64,000 nt of DNA from positions 122,170 through 186,169 of the forward strand of contig NZ_NQOG01000004.1 of NCBI RefSeq assembly GCF_002270485.1, read 5' to 3'. A model generated the notes under the pieces. It was given only the letters and a program-made list of their open reading frames with translations, ran no database searches and was not told the DNA's origin. Positions within the stretch are counted from its first letter, which is position 1, and each line of letters begins with the position of its first letter. This DNA is from Anaerostipes hominis (ex Lee et al. 2021). Its GTDB lineage: Bacteria; Bacillota; Clostridia; Lachnospirales; Lachnospiraceae. The translations under genes and the position numbers were made by a program. This document shows positions 15,121 to 26,272 of this stretch, one piece after another.

Positions 15121-17733
15121 TTATAATATCCGCACTCTCACTCTTATGGCTTTCAGCAGCTGGATCAGCGGAAGATTTGCCAGTGCCAGTCCATATACGG
15201 TAAACAGCTGCTGCATATTCAGTGTCTGGACTTTAAACAATGTATGAAGCGAAGGTATAGTCATTACACATGTCATCAGAATTACTCCAAGTATAAATGC
15301 ACCGATCAGATACATATTGTCGAAAAATTTTCTTGTAAACAGCACCGGATGATTTGACTTGCAGTTAAAGCTGTGCACCAGCCTCGACATACAGAGCGTT
15401 CCAAATGCCATTGTGCTTGCCAGAAGAGCATTTTGTTCACGGTATCCGATCATAAATCCGATCATCGTCATGACTCCGATCACAAATCCTTCGATCCCGA
15501 TATTAACCAGGAAATCTTTTGTGAGTATAGATTCGTTCACAGGCCTCGGTTTCTCTTCCATCACCTTGTCGGTGTGGGGTTCCAGTCCGAGTGCGATGGC
15601 CGGAAGGCTGTCTGTAAGCAGGTTGATAAACAGTAAATGCACCGGAGCAAACGGAACCGGAAGTGCAGCGATAGACGCATAAAGCACCGCAAGGATTCCC
15701 GCAAAGTTTCCCGACAGCAGGAACTGGATCGCATTCTTTATGTTTCTGTACAAATTCCTTCCGTTTTCCACTGCCTTTACGATGGTCGCAAAGTTATCGT
15801 CTGTAAGCACCATTGAGGAAGCGTCCTTGGAGACTTCACTTCCCGTGATCCCCATTGCCACACCGATGTCTGCCTGCTTGAGCGCCGGTGCGTCGTTGAC
15901 CCCGTCACCTGTCATAGAGACGATATTGCCTTTTCTCTGCCATGTCTGTACGATCCGGATCTTGTGTTCCGGCGAAACTCTCGCGTAAACAGAAATCCCT
16001 TCCACAAATTTTTCAAGCTCCTGATCGGACATATGATCGATCTCAGAACCCTCACAGGCTTCGCTTTCATGTTTTAATATCCCAATACGCTTCGCTATGG
16101 CAGCGGCAGTTACTTTGTGGTCTCCCGTAATCATAATCGGGCGTATCCCTGCCTGGATGCACTGCGCTACCGCAGACCTAGATTCATTTCTCGGAGGGTC
16201 CATCATAGAGATCAGTCCAAGGAAAGTATAGCCGTTTTCATCATCCGGCGTGAGCCGTTTCCCTTTTTCTATGGTCTTGTATGCGATTGCTAAAACTCTC
16301 AGGCCGTTCCGTGAAAATTCCTGGTTGCAGGCTTCAATCTGTTTTTTATCCCAGTTGGTAATCACTGTGGTTTTATCGCCTTTTTGAATGGATACCAGCC
16401 GGTTCAGAAGCACGTCCACAGCCCCTTTTGTTACCATGACATATCCGTTTTCCATGTCATGCACCGTAGACATTAGTTTCCGGTCACTGTCAAAGGGTAT
16501 CTCCGCCACCCTCGGGTAGAAACACCGAACGCTCTCGGCTTTCCTTCCCAGCTTGTCCCCCAGATTGATCAGCGCAGTCTCCGTGGGATCTCCAATCTCC
16601 TCGCCGTTGACGTTCGTAGAGTCGTTGCAGAGCATACTGTAATCCAGCAGCTGTTTCTGGGCCGGTTTCTTCAGGTCAATATGGGCGGCAGGAATCCTGA
16701 CACCTCCCACATAATAGTCTTCCACTGTCATCTTATTCTGCGTAAGCGTACCGGTCTTGTCGGAACAGATGACAGACACACTTCCCAGTCCTTCCACTGC
16801 CTGGAGTTTTCTGATGATCGCATGTTCCTTGGCCATCTTCTGTGTTCCAAAGGAGAGAACGATCGTCACGATGGAACTTAACGCTTCCGGGATTGCCGCA
16901 ACCGCCAATGCTACGGCAAACATAAATGCGTCTCCCATATCCTCGCCCCGGATGACACTGATCCCAAACAGGATTCCGCAGAATACCAGGATCAAAAGGG
17001 AGAGTTTTTGTCCGAACTGATCCAGATTGACCTGGAGAGGAGTCCTTTTTTCCTCTGTATTTTTCAGCATTCCCGCAATCTTTCCGACTTCCGTGTCCAT
17101 TCCCACCCCTGTCACGAGGAATTTCCCTCTTCCATAGGTGACAAAACTTCCCGAATACACCATATTGGTCCGGTCTCCCAGCGGAACCTGGCTGATGATG
17201 ATGCCGGCGGTCTTTTCTACGCCCAGGCTTTCCCCGGTCAGCGCACTCTCGTCCACTTTTAAGCTGGCTGATTCTAAGATTCTTCCATCCGCGGGTATGG
17301 AATCCCCTGCCTCCAGGAGTATCTCATCCCCCACAGTCACTTCTCTGGACGGAATCTGTACGGTGATCCCGTCCCGGATCACCTTGGCCGTCGGTGCCGA
17401 CAGCTGTTTTAAGCTGTTCAGGGATTGTTCTGCCTTCACGGTCTGAACGGTACCGAGGACGGCATTGACCGTGATGACGACCAAAATAACCGCGGTGCTC
17501 TCCACATCTCCCAGAAATCCTGATACAGTAGCTGCGATGATCAGAATAATAACGAGAAAGTCCTTAAACTGTTCGAGAAAGATCTGCAGTACACTTTTCT
17601 TTTTCCCTTCGACCAGTTCATTGTACCCATACTGTTTTTGATGTTCCGTGACCTGTGCAGCGCTCAAAGGTTCCATCGAGCCGTTCAGTCGCTTCCTGAC
17701 TTCTTCTGCTGTCTGTTGGTAAAACTCTTTCAT
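15121..17733 (-). CDS. P2A-type cation-transporting ATPase, probable Mn2+ (or Ca2+) exporter
   Basis: 870 residues. N-terminal cation ATPase domain, actuator TGES (LTGESLG), phosphorylation loop CSDKTGTLTQNKMT, nucleotide-binding KGAVDVLL and hinge MTGDGVNDAPALKQADIG are all intact; about ten membrane helices. The metal site in M4 reads VAAIPEALSS. By sequence alone it would be called a Ca2+ pump of the PMCA/LMCA type, but its leader is a yybP-ykoY Mn2+ riboswitch, which argues for manganese efflux (as for Lactococcus YoaB). Monocistronic with its own terminator. Confidence 0.93.
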   Translation of the reverse strand: MKEFYQQTAEEVRKRLNGSMEPLSAAQVTEHQKQYGYNELVEGKKKSVLQIFLEQFKDFLVIILIIAATVSGFLGDVESTAVILVVITVNAVLGTVQTVKAEQSLNSLKQLSAPTAKVIRDGITVQIPSREVTVGDEILLEAGDSIPADGRILESASLKVDESALTGESLGVEKTAGIIISQVPLGDRTNMVYSGSFVTYGRGKFLVTGVGMDTEVGKIAGMLKNTEEKRTPLQVNLDQFGQKLSLLILVFCGILFGISVIRGEDMGDAFMFAVALAVAAIPEALSSIVTIVLSFGTQKMAKEHAIIRKLQAVEGLGSVSVICSDKTGTLTQNKMTVEDYYVGGVRIPAAHIDLKKPAQKQLLDYSMLCNDSTNVNGEEIGDPTETALINLGDKLGRKAESVRCFYPRVAEIPFDSDRKLMSTVHDMENGYVMVTKGAVDVLLNRLVSIQKGDKTTVITNWDKKQIEACNQEFSRNGLRVLAIAYKTIEKGKRLTPDDENGYTFLGLISMMDPPRNESRSAVAQCIQAGIRPIMITGDHKVTAAAIAKRIGILKHESEACEGSEIDHMSDQELEKFVEGISVYARVSPEHKIRIVQTWQRKGNIVSMTGDGVNDAPALKQADIGVAMGITGSEVSKDASSMVLTDDNFATIVKAVENGRNLYRNIKNAIQFLLSGNFAGILAVLYASIAALPVPFAPVHLLFINLLTDSLPAIALGLEPHTDKVMEEKPRPVNESILTKDFLVNIGIEGFVIGVMTMIGFMIGYREQNALLASTMAFGTLCMSRLVHSFNCKSNHPVLFTRKFFDNMYLIGAFILGVILMTCVMTIPSLHTLFKVQTLNMQQLFTVYGLALANLPLIQLLKAIRVRVRIL

Positions 17734-17784
17734 ATTTCATCATTCTCCATTTCTATATGTATTTTCTTTCTTTTTCCGACGAAA

Positions 17785-17836
17785 AAAACAGCGAGACTTT
17801 TACTGCATCTTTCGTGCAATAAAAGTCTCGCTGTTT
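17785..17836 (-). terminator. Riboswitch expression-platform terminator
   Basis: AACAGCGAGACTTTTA pairs with TAAAAGTCTCGCTGTT, followed by TTTTTTT on the minus strand. Its 5' arm overlaps the 3' strand of the aptamer's P1 helix, so ligand binding should prevent termination. Confidence 0.9.
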
Positions 17837-17914
17837 CATTACGATACGGATGAATTTCTTCATCGAGATTGACGACACCGCAAACGATTTGCTCGCCAGC
17901 TACTCCCTTTTATT
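17818..17914 (-). promoter_or_regulatory. yybP-ykoY manganese riboswitch aptamer
   Basis: Minus strand: P1 5' strand AATAAAAG, then GGGAGTAGC, GTCGTCAATCTCG, a small hairpin GATGAAGAAATTCATC, and AGCGAGACTTTTATT closing P1. These match the conserved elements of the yybP-ykoY class, which senses Mn2+. It lies upstream of the P-type ATPase and predicts activation by Mn2+. Confidence 0.9.
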
Positions 17915-17985
17915 AAAGTTTATATTAGCGGATTCTCTTTGGCTTGTCAACTAATTGTTGTCGACTTTCCGGCTCGAATTTTGCC

Positions 17986-18393
17986 TTATAAATGCTTGCC
18001 CGTCACCTTGAGCCTTGCTATGGCCCTGGAAAGCGCGGCTTTGCTGTGATAGTACTCCTTCTGGCTTTCCTTCTGCCTGAGTCTTTCCTGGGCGCGCTCT
18101 TTTGCTTCCTCTGCCCGCCGGATATCAATTTCATCCGGCCATTCTACCGTGTCTGCCAGGAGAACGACGAACTCCGGCATGATCTCTACAAAGCCGTCGC
18201 CCACAGCTGCTTCTTTCCACTCACCGTTTACTTTGAACCTGAGTGCTCCTGTCTTCACCGCGGTCACCATGGACTCATGGTTGGGCAGGATGCCCTGTTC
18301 ACCATCGATCGCCGGAAAGATCATCATCTCACATTCACCGTTATAAAACTTTCGGTCACTGGCCGTAATCTCCAGATAAAAGGTCTTTCCCAT
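17986..18393 (-). CDS. atpC: F-type ATP synthase epsilon subunit
   Basis: 135 residues: N-terminal beta-sandwich (FYLEITASDRKFYNGECEMMIFPAIDGEQGILPNHESMV) and C-terminal helical hairpin rich in Glu, Arg and Gln. ATG 18393 is preferred (AGAGGG six bases upstream); ATG 18399 would abut the RBS. Last gene of the atp operon; couples and inhibits the F1 motor. Confidence 0.95.
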   Translation of the reverse strand: MGKTFYLEITASDRKFYNGECEMMIFPAIDGEQGILPNHESMVTAVKTGALRFKVNGEWKEAAVGDGFVEIMPEFVVLLADTVEWPDEIDIRRAEEAKERAQERLRQKESQKEYYHSKAALSRAIARLKVTGKHL

Positions 18394-18408
18394 GCTCATC
18401 CCTCTTTC

Positions 18409-19839
<1,431 letters not shown>

Positions 19840-19846
19840 TCAATTA

Positions 19847-20734
19847 TTATTTCTTTTGAAACGCTTTCGCGCCGCTTACAATCTCTGTAATCTCCTGGGT
19901 GATTGCCGCCTGTCTTGCACGGTTATACAATAGTGACAGCTCCCTGATCATGTCTTTTGCACTTTCCGTGGCCCCCTGCATCGCCATCATACGCGCATTC
20001 TGCTCGCTGGAAAATGACTCTACCAGAGCTCCATAGATCAGGCCCTTTACATAGTTGGGCACCAAATGATCCATGACCACTTTTGGAGACGGAGAATAGT
20101 CGGCAATCTTGTGATACTTTTCGAGTTCCACATTCATTTCCTCAAAGCTCTGCCGTTTCAGCGGCAGGATCTGGATAATCTCAGGCTCTGCCTTTAAAGG
20201 CGTTACCATCTTTGTATAAATAATATAGATCTCATCCAGCTTTTCCTTCCTGTAAAGATCGACCAATGTTTCCGCAATATTTCTGGCACGCCACATGCTG
20301 GGGTCCTGGGCGGTATAGAGAAACTCCATGTCAATCCTGACATTCTTCTTCGTAAAATACTTCCTTCCCATCTGGCCGATGACAAACAGGGTATTATCAT
20401 TTCCCTGTGCCAGGCGCTCCTGTGCAAGCTTCAGCACATTGTGGTTATAGGCTCCCGCCATCCCCTTATCAGCCGTCATGACCACATATCCCCGCTTTTT
20501 ATCCTCCGGCTTAATCTTTTTTCTCTGGTCAAAAAAGGTATGGTTAATGTCCGGCGAATGAAACAGAATATCTTTGATCGTCGACTGGAGCAGTTCAAAA
20601 TACGGAGCCGTGGCGTCCAGCTTTTCCCTTGCCTTCCGAAGCTTTGTGGAAGAGATCAGATACATTGCGTTGGTGATCTTCATGGTCTCCTGAATACTCT
20701 TCATTCTAGAGCGGATTTCTGTCATATTTGCCAT
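19847..20734 (-). CDS. atpG: F-type ATP synthase gamma subunit
   Basis: 295 residues: N-terminal helix (MTEIRSRMKSIQETMKITNAMYLISSTKLRKA) and C-terminal ARMMAMQGATESAKDMI..LYNRARQAAITQEITEIVSGA, which form the rotor coiled coil. Central stalk of F1F0. Confidence 0.96.
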   Translation of the reverse strand: MANMTEIRSRMKSIQETMKITNAMYLISSTKLRKAREKLDATAPYFELLQSTIKDILFHSPDINHTFFDQRKKIKPEDKKRGYVVMTADKGMAGAYNHNVLKLAQERLAQGNDNTLFVIGQMGRKYFTKKNVRIDMEFLYTAQDPSMWRARNIAETLVDLYRKEKLDEIYIIYTKMVTPLKAEPEIIQILPLKRQSFEEMNVELEKYHKIADYSPSPKVVMDHLVPNYVKGLIYGALVESFSSEQNARMMAMQGATESAKDMIRELSLLYNRARQAAITQEITEIVSGAKAFQKK

Positions 20735-20744
20735 GTATGCTCAC

Positions 20745-22249
<1,505 letters not shown>

Positions 22250-22253
<4 letters not shown>

Positions 22254-22753
22254 CTCCGCACAAGGCTGTTTTGTAATTTTGTAATGGAAGCCTTCACACT
22301 TCTGTCATATACATCATCACCCACAGTCAGAATGAATCCGCCGATCAATGACGGGTCTTCTTTCAGCTGCAGATTAACGCCTGTTTTATGATATTTTTGG
22401 CAGATCATATTTTTTATGCCTTCAATTCTCCTGTCATCCGGTTTGGTGACATAAGCAAAGACTGCCTTGACTACTTTATTTTTTCTTAAAACTAATTCAT
22501 CATGTGAAGCAAATATCTCAAAGATGCTGTCTGCCTCACCATTGTCTGTGACGACCTTAAAAAAGCTCTGCACCGGCCCTGGGATCACTCTGTCAATGAC
22601 CGCATGTTTTTCTTTTTTTGTGACTACCGGACTTGCCAGTGCTTTCACGAATTCCGGGCACTCACTGCAGATCCTTTTCGTCTCATGGATGTACTCTTCA
22701 GGAATCGTTAAGTCAAATAATGCTTTTGCATAATTATCTGTCAGCTCATTCAT
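22250..22753 (-). CDS. atpH: F-type ATP synthase delta subunit
   Basis: 167 residues, OSCP/delta pattern: N-terminal [10 protein letters not shown] and C-terminal [35 protein letters not shown]. Joins F1 to the b stator. Overlaps atpF and atpA by ATGA. Confidence 0.94.
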
Positions 22754-23235
22754 TGGCCTGCACCCGCTTCTCTCAAAAAGTCATCCAGTATTTTTTCATT
22801 GGATGCCTGGTCAACGTTCTCCTGAATTACTTTGGAAGCCGCCGCGATCGCCACCTGGGCAATTTCATTCTGTATTCCCTGTACTGCTTTTTCCCGCTCT
22901 GTCTCAATGGTTTTTCTTGCGTCCGCAATTATTTTGGACGCCTCCGCATCGGCATCTCTTAAAATCTTCTCATATTCTTCTTTGCCCCGCTCCTTGGCTG
23001 TCTTTACGATCCTGGCCGCCTCCTGATTGGCATTTTTAAGCTCGGCCTCGTATCTTTCTTTCAGCAGCCCGGCCTGGGTATTTTTTTGTTCCGCATCCTC
23101 TATCTGTCCGCTGATCATCTGTTCCCTTTTCTCAATCATGCCCATAACAGGCTGAAAAAGAAGCTTTTTTAAGATAATAAAAAACACAATAAGGTTCACG
23201 AACGTCCACAGGAGCCCTGAATTAAATGTTAACAC
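22750..23235 (-). CDS. atpF: F-type ATP synthase b subunit
   Basis: 161 residues: one N-terminal membrane helix (LLWTFVNLIVFFIILKKLLF) followed by a long charged coiled coil. Peripheral stalk of F0F1. Confidence 0.95.
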   Translation of the reverse strand: MLTFNSGLLWTFVNLIVFFIILKKLLFQPVMGMIEKREQMISGQIEDAEQKNTQAGLLKERYEAELKNANQEAARIVKTAKERGKEEYEKILRDADAEASKIIADARKTIETEREKAVQGIQNEIAQVAIAAASKVIQENVDQASNEKILDDFLREAGAGQ

Positions 23236-23257
23236 CTATACCGCCTCCAAGCTTTAT

Positions 23258-23476
23258 TTAAAGTACAAACATGATAATGATTGCAACAACCAGGCCATAG
23301 ATTGCCGTTGATTCTGCAAGCGCACATCCAAGCAGCAGTGTCTTATTAATCTCCCCGGTTGCCTCCGGCTGTCTTGCGATCGCATCTGTTGCACCTGATG
23401 TGGCGATTCCGATACCTATACCTGCTCCAATACCTGATAATACTGCAATACCTGCTCCTAATGCTACTAATGACAT
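23258..23476 (-). CDS. atpE: F-type ATP synthase c subunit
   Basis: 72 residues, two helices with the RQPE loop ([12 protein letters not shown]). The ion-binding carboxylate is the Glu in [10 protein letters not shown] (about residue 55). It keeps the Glu-Ser-Thr sequence found in Na+-coupled rings, but the helix-1 position where Na+ rings have Gln (GQG) is Ile here (GIG), so H+ versus Na+ coupling is uncertain. Confidence 0.96.
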   Translation of the reverse strand: MSLVALGAGIAVLSGIGAGIGIGIATSGATDAIARQPEATGEINKTLLLGCALAESTAIYGLVVAIIIMFVL

Positions 23477-23518
23477 AATCTACATCTCCTTATACTATAA
23501 TTTATTGTTTCTGTTATT

Positions 23519-24199
23519 CTAATCCATAAGCTCTTTCATAAAGATGGCCGTCAGGAAAACAAACACATACATTTGAATCAGTCCATCAAATACGTCAAAA
23601 TAAAAACTGAACGGGATCGGCACCAGAATCGGCGCTACAATCTTTAAGAGTTCCATTATGACGAATCCGCCCAGAATATTTCCGAAGAGCCGCATACACA
23701 GCGACAGAGGCCTTATAAAGACTTCCAGCACGTTAAGCGGTGCGATAAACGGAACCGGCTCGGTAAAGCTCTTTATGAACCCCTTAAAGCCCTTTTTCCT
23801 GATCCCCGAATATTCTATCAGCACGATGCTCATGACCGCCAGCCCTGCTGTTACGTTGATGTCCTTCGTAGGCGGTGTCAGTCCGACCAAACCGCTCAGA
23901 TTGGAAAGGCCGAGATAGATTCCGACTGTCGCAAGATACGGGATATAGCCTTTTCCCTCGTCTCCCAGAATCCCGTGGAAAAACCGATATACTCCTCCCA
24001 CCGCAGTCTCAATACAGGCCTGCTTTCTTGTAGGGACAAGCTTTAAATTTCTCACGAAGATCAGACACAGCAGGATGACAAAAGCCATAATACCCCATGT
24101 GACTACAACCGATTCCTGCACCGGAATCCCGCCGAAGAGAGGAATGGTGAACGCTGTCTTGCTCACAAGCTCTTCCATCAATTTCTCCGATAAACTCAT
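23519..24199 (-). CDS. atpB: F-type ATP synthase a subunit
   Basis: 226 residues, about five to six membrane helices; the essential Arg is in LSLCMRLFGNILGG (about 167). Forms the ion half-channels against the c ring. First gene of atpBEFHAGDC; no atpI precedes it. RBS AGGAGGAG. Confidence 0.95.
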   Translation of the reverse strand: MSLSEKLMEELVSKTAFTIPLFGGIPVQESVVVTWGIMAFVILLCLIFVRNLKLVPTRKQACIETAVGGVYRFFHGILGDEGKGYIPYLATVGIYLGLSNLSGLVGLTPPTKDINVTAGLAVMSIVLIEYSGIRKKGFKGFIKSFTEPVPFIAPLNVLEVFIRPLSLCMRLFGNILGGFVIMELLKIVAPILVPIPFSFYFDVFDGLIQMYVFVFLTAIFMKELMD

Positions 24200-24230
24200 C
24201 GACTGCTCCTCCTTTCCTAAATTTGTAGTG

Positions 24231-24259
24231 AGTATAATACTCCTATATTACTTTGTCAA
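24231..24259 (-). promoter_or_regulatory. Sigma-A promoter of the atp operon
   Basis: Minus strand TTGACA (24254-24259), 17-bp spacer, TATACT (24231-24236), about 32 bp before the atpB start. Confidence 0.85.
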
Positions 24260-24435
24260 TTCTAAAAATTACCCTTTTTTTTATGCTTTTTTTCAAGAAA
24301 AATCACTTATTTTCCTCTTGAAATAAAATTTTCTTTGGTTCTACCAATTATTATTATATGTTTTATCTAATATTTTCAAGAATCCTATGTTAGTATTTGT
24401 ACAATTCATACTACCCTTTTGTTCTCCACAAAAAA

Positions 24436-24489
24436 GAGGTCAGATTTTTCGATTTCTTCTTATTAAAAGAAGTTCATTTTTCTGACCTC
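24436..24489 (-). terminator. Long hairpin, probable terminator
   Basis: Arms GAGGTCAGA (24436-24444) and TCTGACCTC (24481-24489) with an inner CTTCTT/AAGAAG stem; TTTTTT follows on the minus strand. No coding gene runs into it on the minus strand, as the tRNA cluster has its own terminator at 24805, so it may end a non-coding transcript or act on both strands. Confidence 0.55.
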
Positions 24490-24639
24490 GATTTTCCCGG
24501 TTCCTGCCCGTTTTATTGTCTTCTGATTCTTAGTGTATGCAATGCTTTTAAAACTGATAATTCAATAATCAATTATAATAATCTGATTTTTCTCAAATAC
24601 CGGCTAAAGCATGCAAACGTATATTCATAAGCACCTCTG

Positions 24640-24800
24640 ACACGGCTTTGTCCCCTGGACCTCACTCTTTGAGGGGCCTGACAACTTTTTCGTGCCAGAT
24701 GCGATTTGCCAAAGGCAAATGATTTTCTTACGCATCTGTGCACAACCCGCGGAGCATTTTTATTTCATAGGGAAGGTCGTAGAGCTTTCCTATGAAACAA
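24640..24800. other. Structured non-coding region, possible repeat or small RNA
   Basis: No credible protein frame. Contains nested dyads: GATGCG..CGCATC around ATTTGCC/GGCAAAT (about 24698-24736), a CCCCTGGACCTC/GAGGGG dyad, and TTTCATAGG..CCTATGAAA (about 24762-24796). Could be an interspersed repeat or a small RNA ending at 24436 on the minus strand. Confidence 0.4.
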
Positions 24801-24804
24801 AAAC

Positions 24805-24837
24805 AGAACGGTACATTCCATCCAAATGTACCGTTCT
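24805..24837 (-). terminator. Terminator of the tRNA cluster
   Basis: Perfect 13-bp stem AGAACGGTACATT / AATGTACCGTTCT, then GTTTTTGTTT on the minus strand. Confidence 0.88.
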
Positions 24838-24868
24838 ATTCTTCCTCAACCTATAAAAATAAATGAAT

Positions 24869-24947
24869 GCGGATGACAGGAATCGAACCTGCACTCCGAA
24901 GAACTAGATCCTAAGTCTAGCGCGTCTGCCAGTTCCGCCACATCCGC
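24869..24947 (-). tRNA. tRNA-Leu (TAG)
   Basis: Acceptor GCGGATG/CATCCGC, anticodon stem CTAGA/TCTAG with loop CTTAGGA (TAG); class II variable arm TTCTTCGGA. Last of seven tRNAs. Confidence 0.94.
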
Positions 24948-24988
24948 ATAAAAAATGCCATCTATACTATAAATGATAGATGACTAAG

Positions 24989-25061
24989 TGAGCGTGCGGG
25001 GATTCGAACCCCGGACAACTTGATTAAAAGTCAAGTGCTCTACCACCTGAGCTACACACCC
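24989..25061 (-). tRNA. tRNA-Lys (TTT)
   Basis: Anticodon stem CTTGA/TCAAG with loop CTTTTAA (TTT); T-arm CGGGGTTCGAATCCCCG. Confidence 0.95.
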
Positions 25062-25064
25062 GTA

Positions 25065-25136
25065 CTGGGCTAGCTGGATTCGAACCAGCGAATGCAGCAG
25101 TCAAAGTGCTGTGCCTTACCGCTTGGCGATAGCCCA
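25065..25136 (-). tRNA. tRNA-Gln (TTG)
   Basis: Acceptor TGGGCTA/TAGCCCA, anticodon loop CTTTGAC (TTG) in stem CAGCA/TGCTG. Confidence 0.95.
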
Positions 25137-25182
25137 TTATCTTTCAGGAAATCCAGTAGTCCTGTATTGATAAAACAAAAAG

Positions 25183-25257
<75 letters not shown>

Positions 25258-25304
25258 ATAAACATAAACTATAAAACTATTATTTCAAACGAGCGAAATA
25301 AAAA

Positions 25305-25378
25305 CGAGCCTGAGGGGATTCGAACCCATGACCTACGGCTTAGAAGGCCGTTGCTCTATCCAGCTGAGCTACAGACTC
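25305..25378 (-). tRNA. tRNA-Arg (TCT)
   Basis: Acceptor GAGTCTG/CAGGCTC with one G-T pair, anticodon loop CTTCTAA (TCT) in stem ACGGC/GCCGT. Confidence 0.94.
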
Positions 25379-25416
25379 ATATGCATAAATATCTTTACTT
25401 TGCTTCGCAAAGTGGA

Positions 25417-25487
25417 AGCGGGTGATGGGAATCGAACCCACGTGATCAGCTTGGAAGGCTGGAGTTCTACCATTGAACTACACCCGC
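25417..25487 (-). tRNA. tRNA-Gly (TCC)
   Basis: Acceptor GCGGGTG/CACCCGC, anticodon loop CTTCCAA (TCC), discriminator T followed by TCCA. Confidence 0.94.
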
Positions 25488-25491
25488 AAAG

Positions 25492-25566
25492 TCGGGGTGA
25501 CAGGATTCGAACCTGCGACCTCTTGATCCCAAATCAAGCGCTCTAGCCAAGCTGAGCCACACCCCG
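25492..25566 (-). tRNA. tRNA-Pro (TGG)
   Basis: Acceptor CGGGGTG/CACCCCG, anticodon stem CTTGA/TCAAG with loop TTTGGGA (TGG). First tRNA of the operon. Confidence 0.95.
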
Positions 25567-25640
25567 ATATGTAATTCCTTCTTGAAAGACTTTCCAAAAC
25601 TGCTGTTGTTTGGCTGCCCTCTTTCTCACAAGCAAGATTT

Positions 25641-25669
25641 ATTATACTGGACAGGCGCGCAAAAGTCAA
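25641..25669 (-). promoter_or_regulatory. Sigma-A promoter of the tRNA operon
   Basis: Minus strand TTGACT (25664-25669), 17-bp GC-rich spacer, TATAAT (25641-25646), about 75 bp before tRNA-Pro. Nothing else is evident between 25670 and 25895. Confidence 0.85.
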
Positions 25670-25895
25670 CATCTTTTTTATATTTTTTTAAAACTGGGCT
25701 AAACCGCATAACTGCGCGCTTTGTGGCATATTCTTCCACAGTTTTATACATACTTTTTAAAAAAAGTTTTATATTATGAAGTTTCAAATAACGCTTCTGC
25801 CCCCCTAAATTTCATTTTTCGGATACGAAGCAGTCAGACCGCCTCATCTGCTCAATCCTCACACTTTGAATAACTTTACAACTTTTTTCCTGAAC

Positions 25896-25931
25896 AACAA
25901 AAAAGAAGGCATCCCACAGCTGAGATGCCCT
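25896..25931 (-). terminator. Terminator of the small membrane protein gene
   Basis: GGGCATCTCAGCTGTGGGATGCC hairpin in outline (arms GGCATC/GATGCC), then TTCTTTTTTGTTG on the minus strand. Confidence 0.75.
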
Positions 25932-25940
25932 CTGTAAATT

Positions 25941-26213
25941 TTATTCTTCTTCCTCTTTTGCAGATAACTTTATATCATCTTCATCTTCAAAGAAATCATC
26001 ATCAAAATCGTCATCGAAATCATCGTCAAAGTCTTCCATATAATCTGGAGTCAAATACTTGTAAACCGCATAAGCAATCCCTGCCACTGCCGCGATTGCA
26101 CCGATGATTGCCAGAGCCCAGACAATTTTATTATCTTCTTTGTCTTTCTTGTGCATAATGTCTGATACTTTTGCTGCGCTTAGTAAATCGTCAAAACTTT
26201 TCATGTCATTCAC
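25941..26213 (-). CDS. Small single-pass membrane protein with acidic Asp-Phe repeats
   Basis: 90 residues. An N-terminal soluble part (MKSFDDLLSAAKVSDIMHKKDKED) is followed by one membrane helix (IVWALAIIGAIAAVAGIAYAVY, about 30-51) and a C-terminal tail of DFDDD repeats ending in KEEEE. The DNA shows matching GATGATGATTTC-type repeats. RBS AAAGGG. Function unknown; the tail could bind divalent cations or basic partners (inference). Confidence 0.8.
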   Translation of the reverse strand: MNDMKSFDDLLSAAKVSDIMHKKDKEDNKIVWALAIIGAIAAVAGIAYAVYKYLTPDYMEDFDDDFDDDFDDDFFEDEDDIKLSAKEEEE

Positions 26214-26272
26214 CCTTTCTTATGTGTTTTTTTTATTATATCACTTATCCCGTTTCATTACTAATCTTTTTT

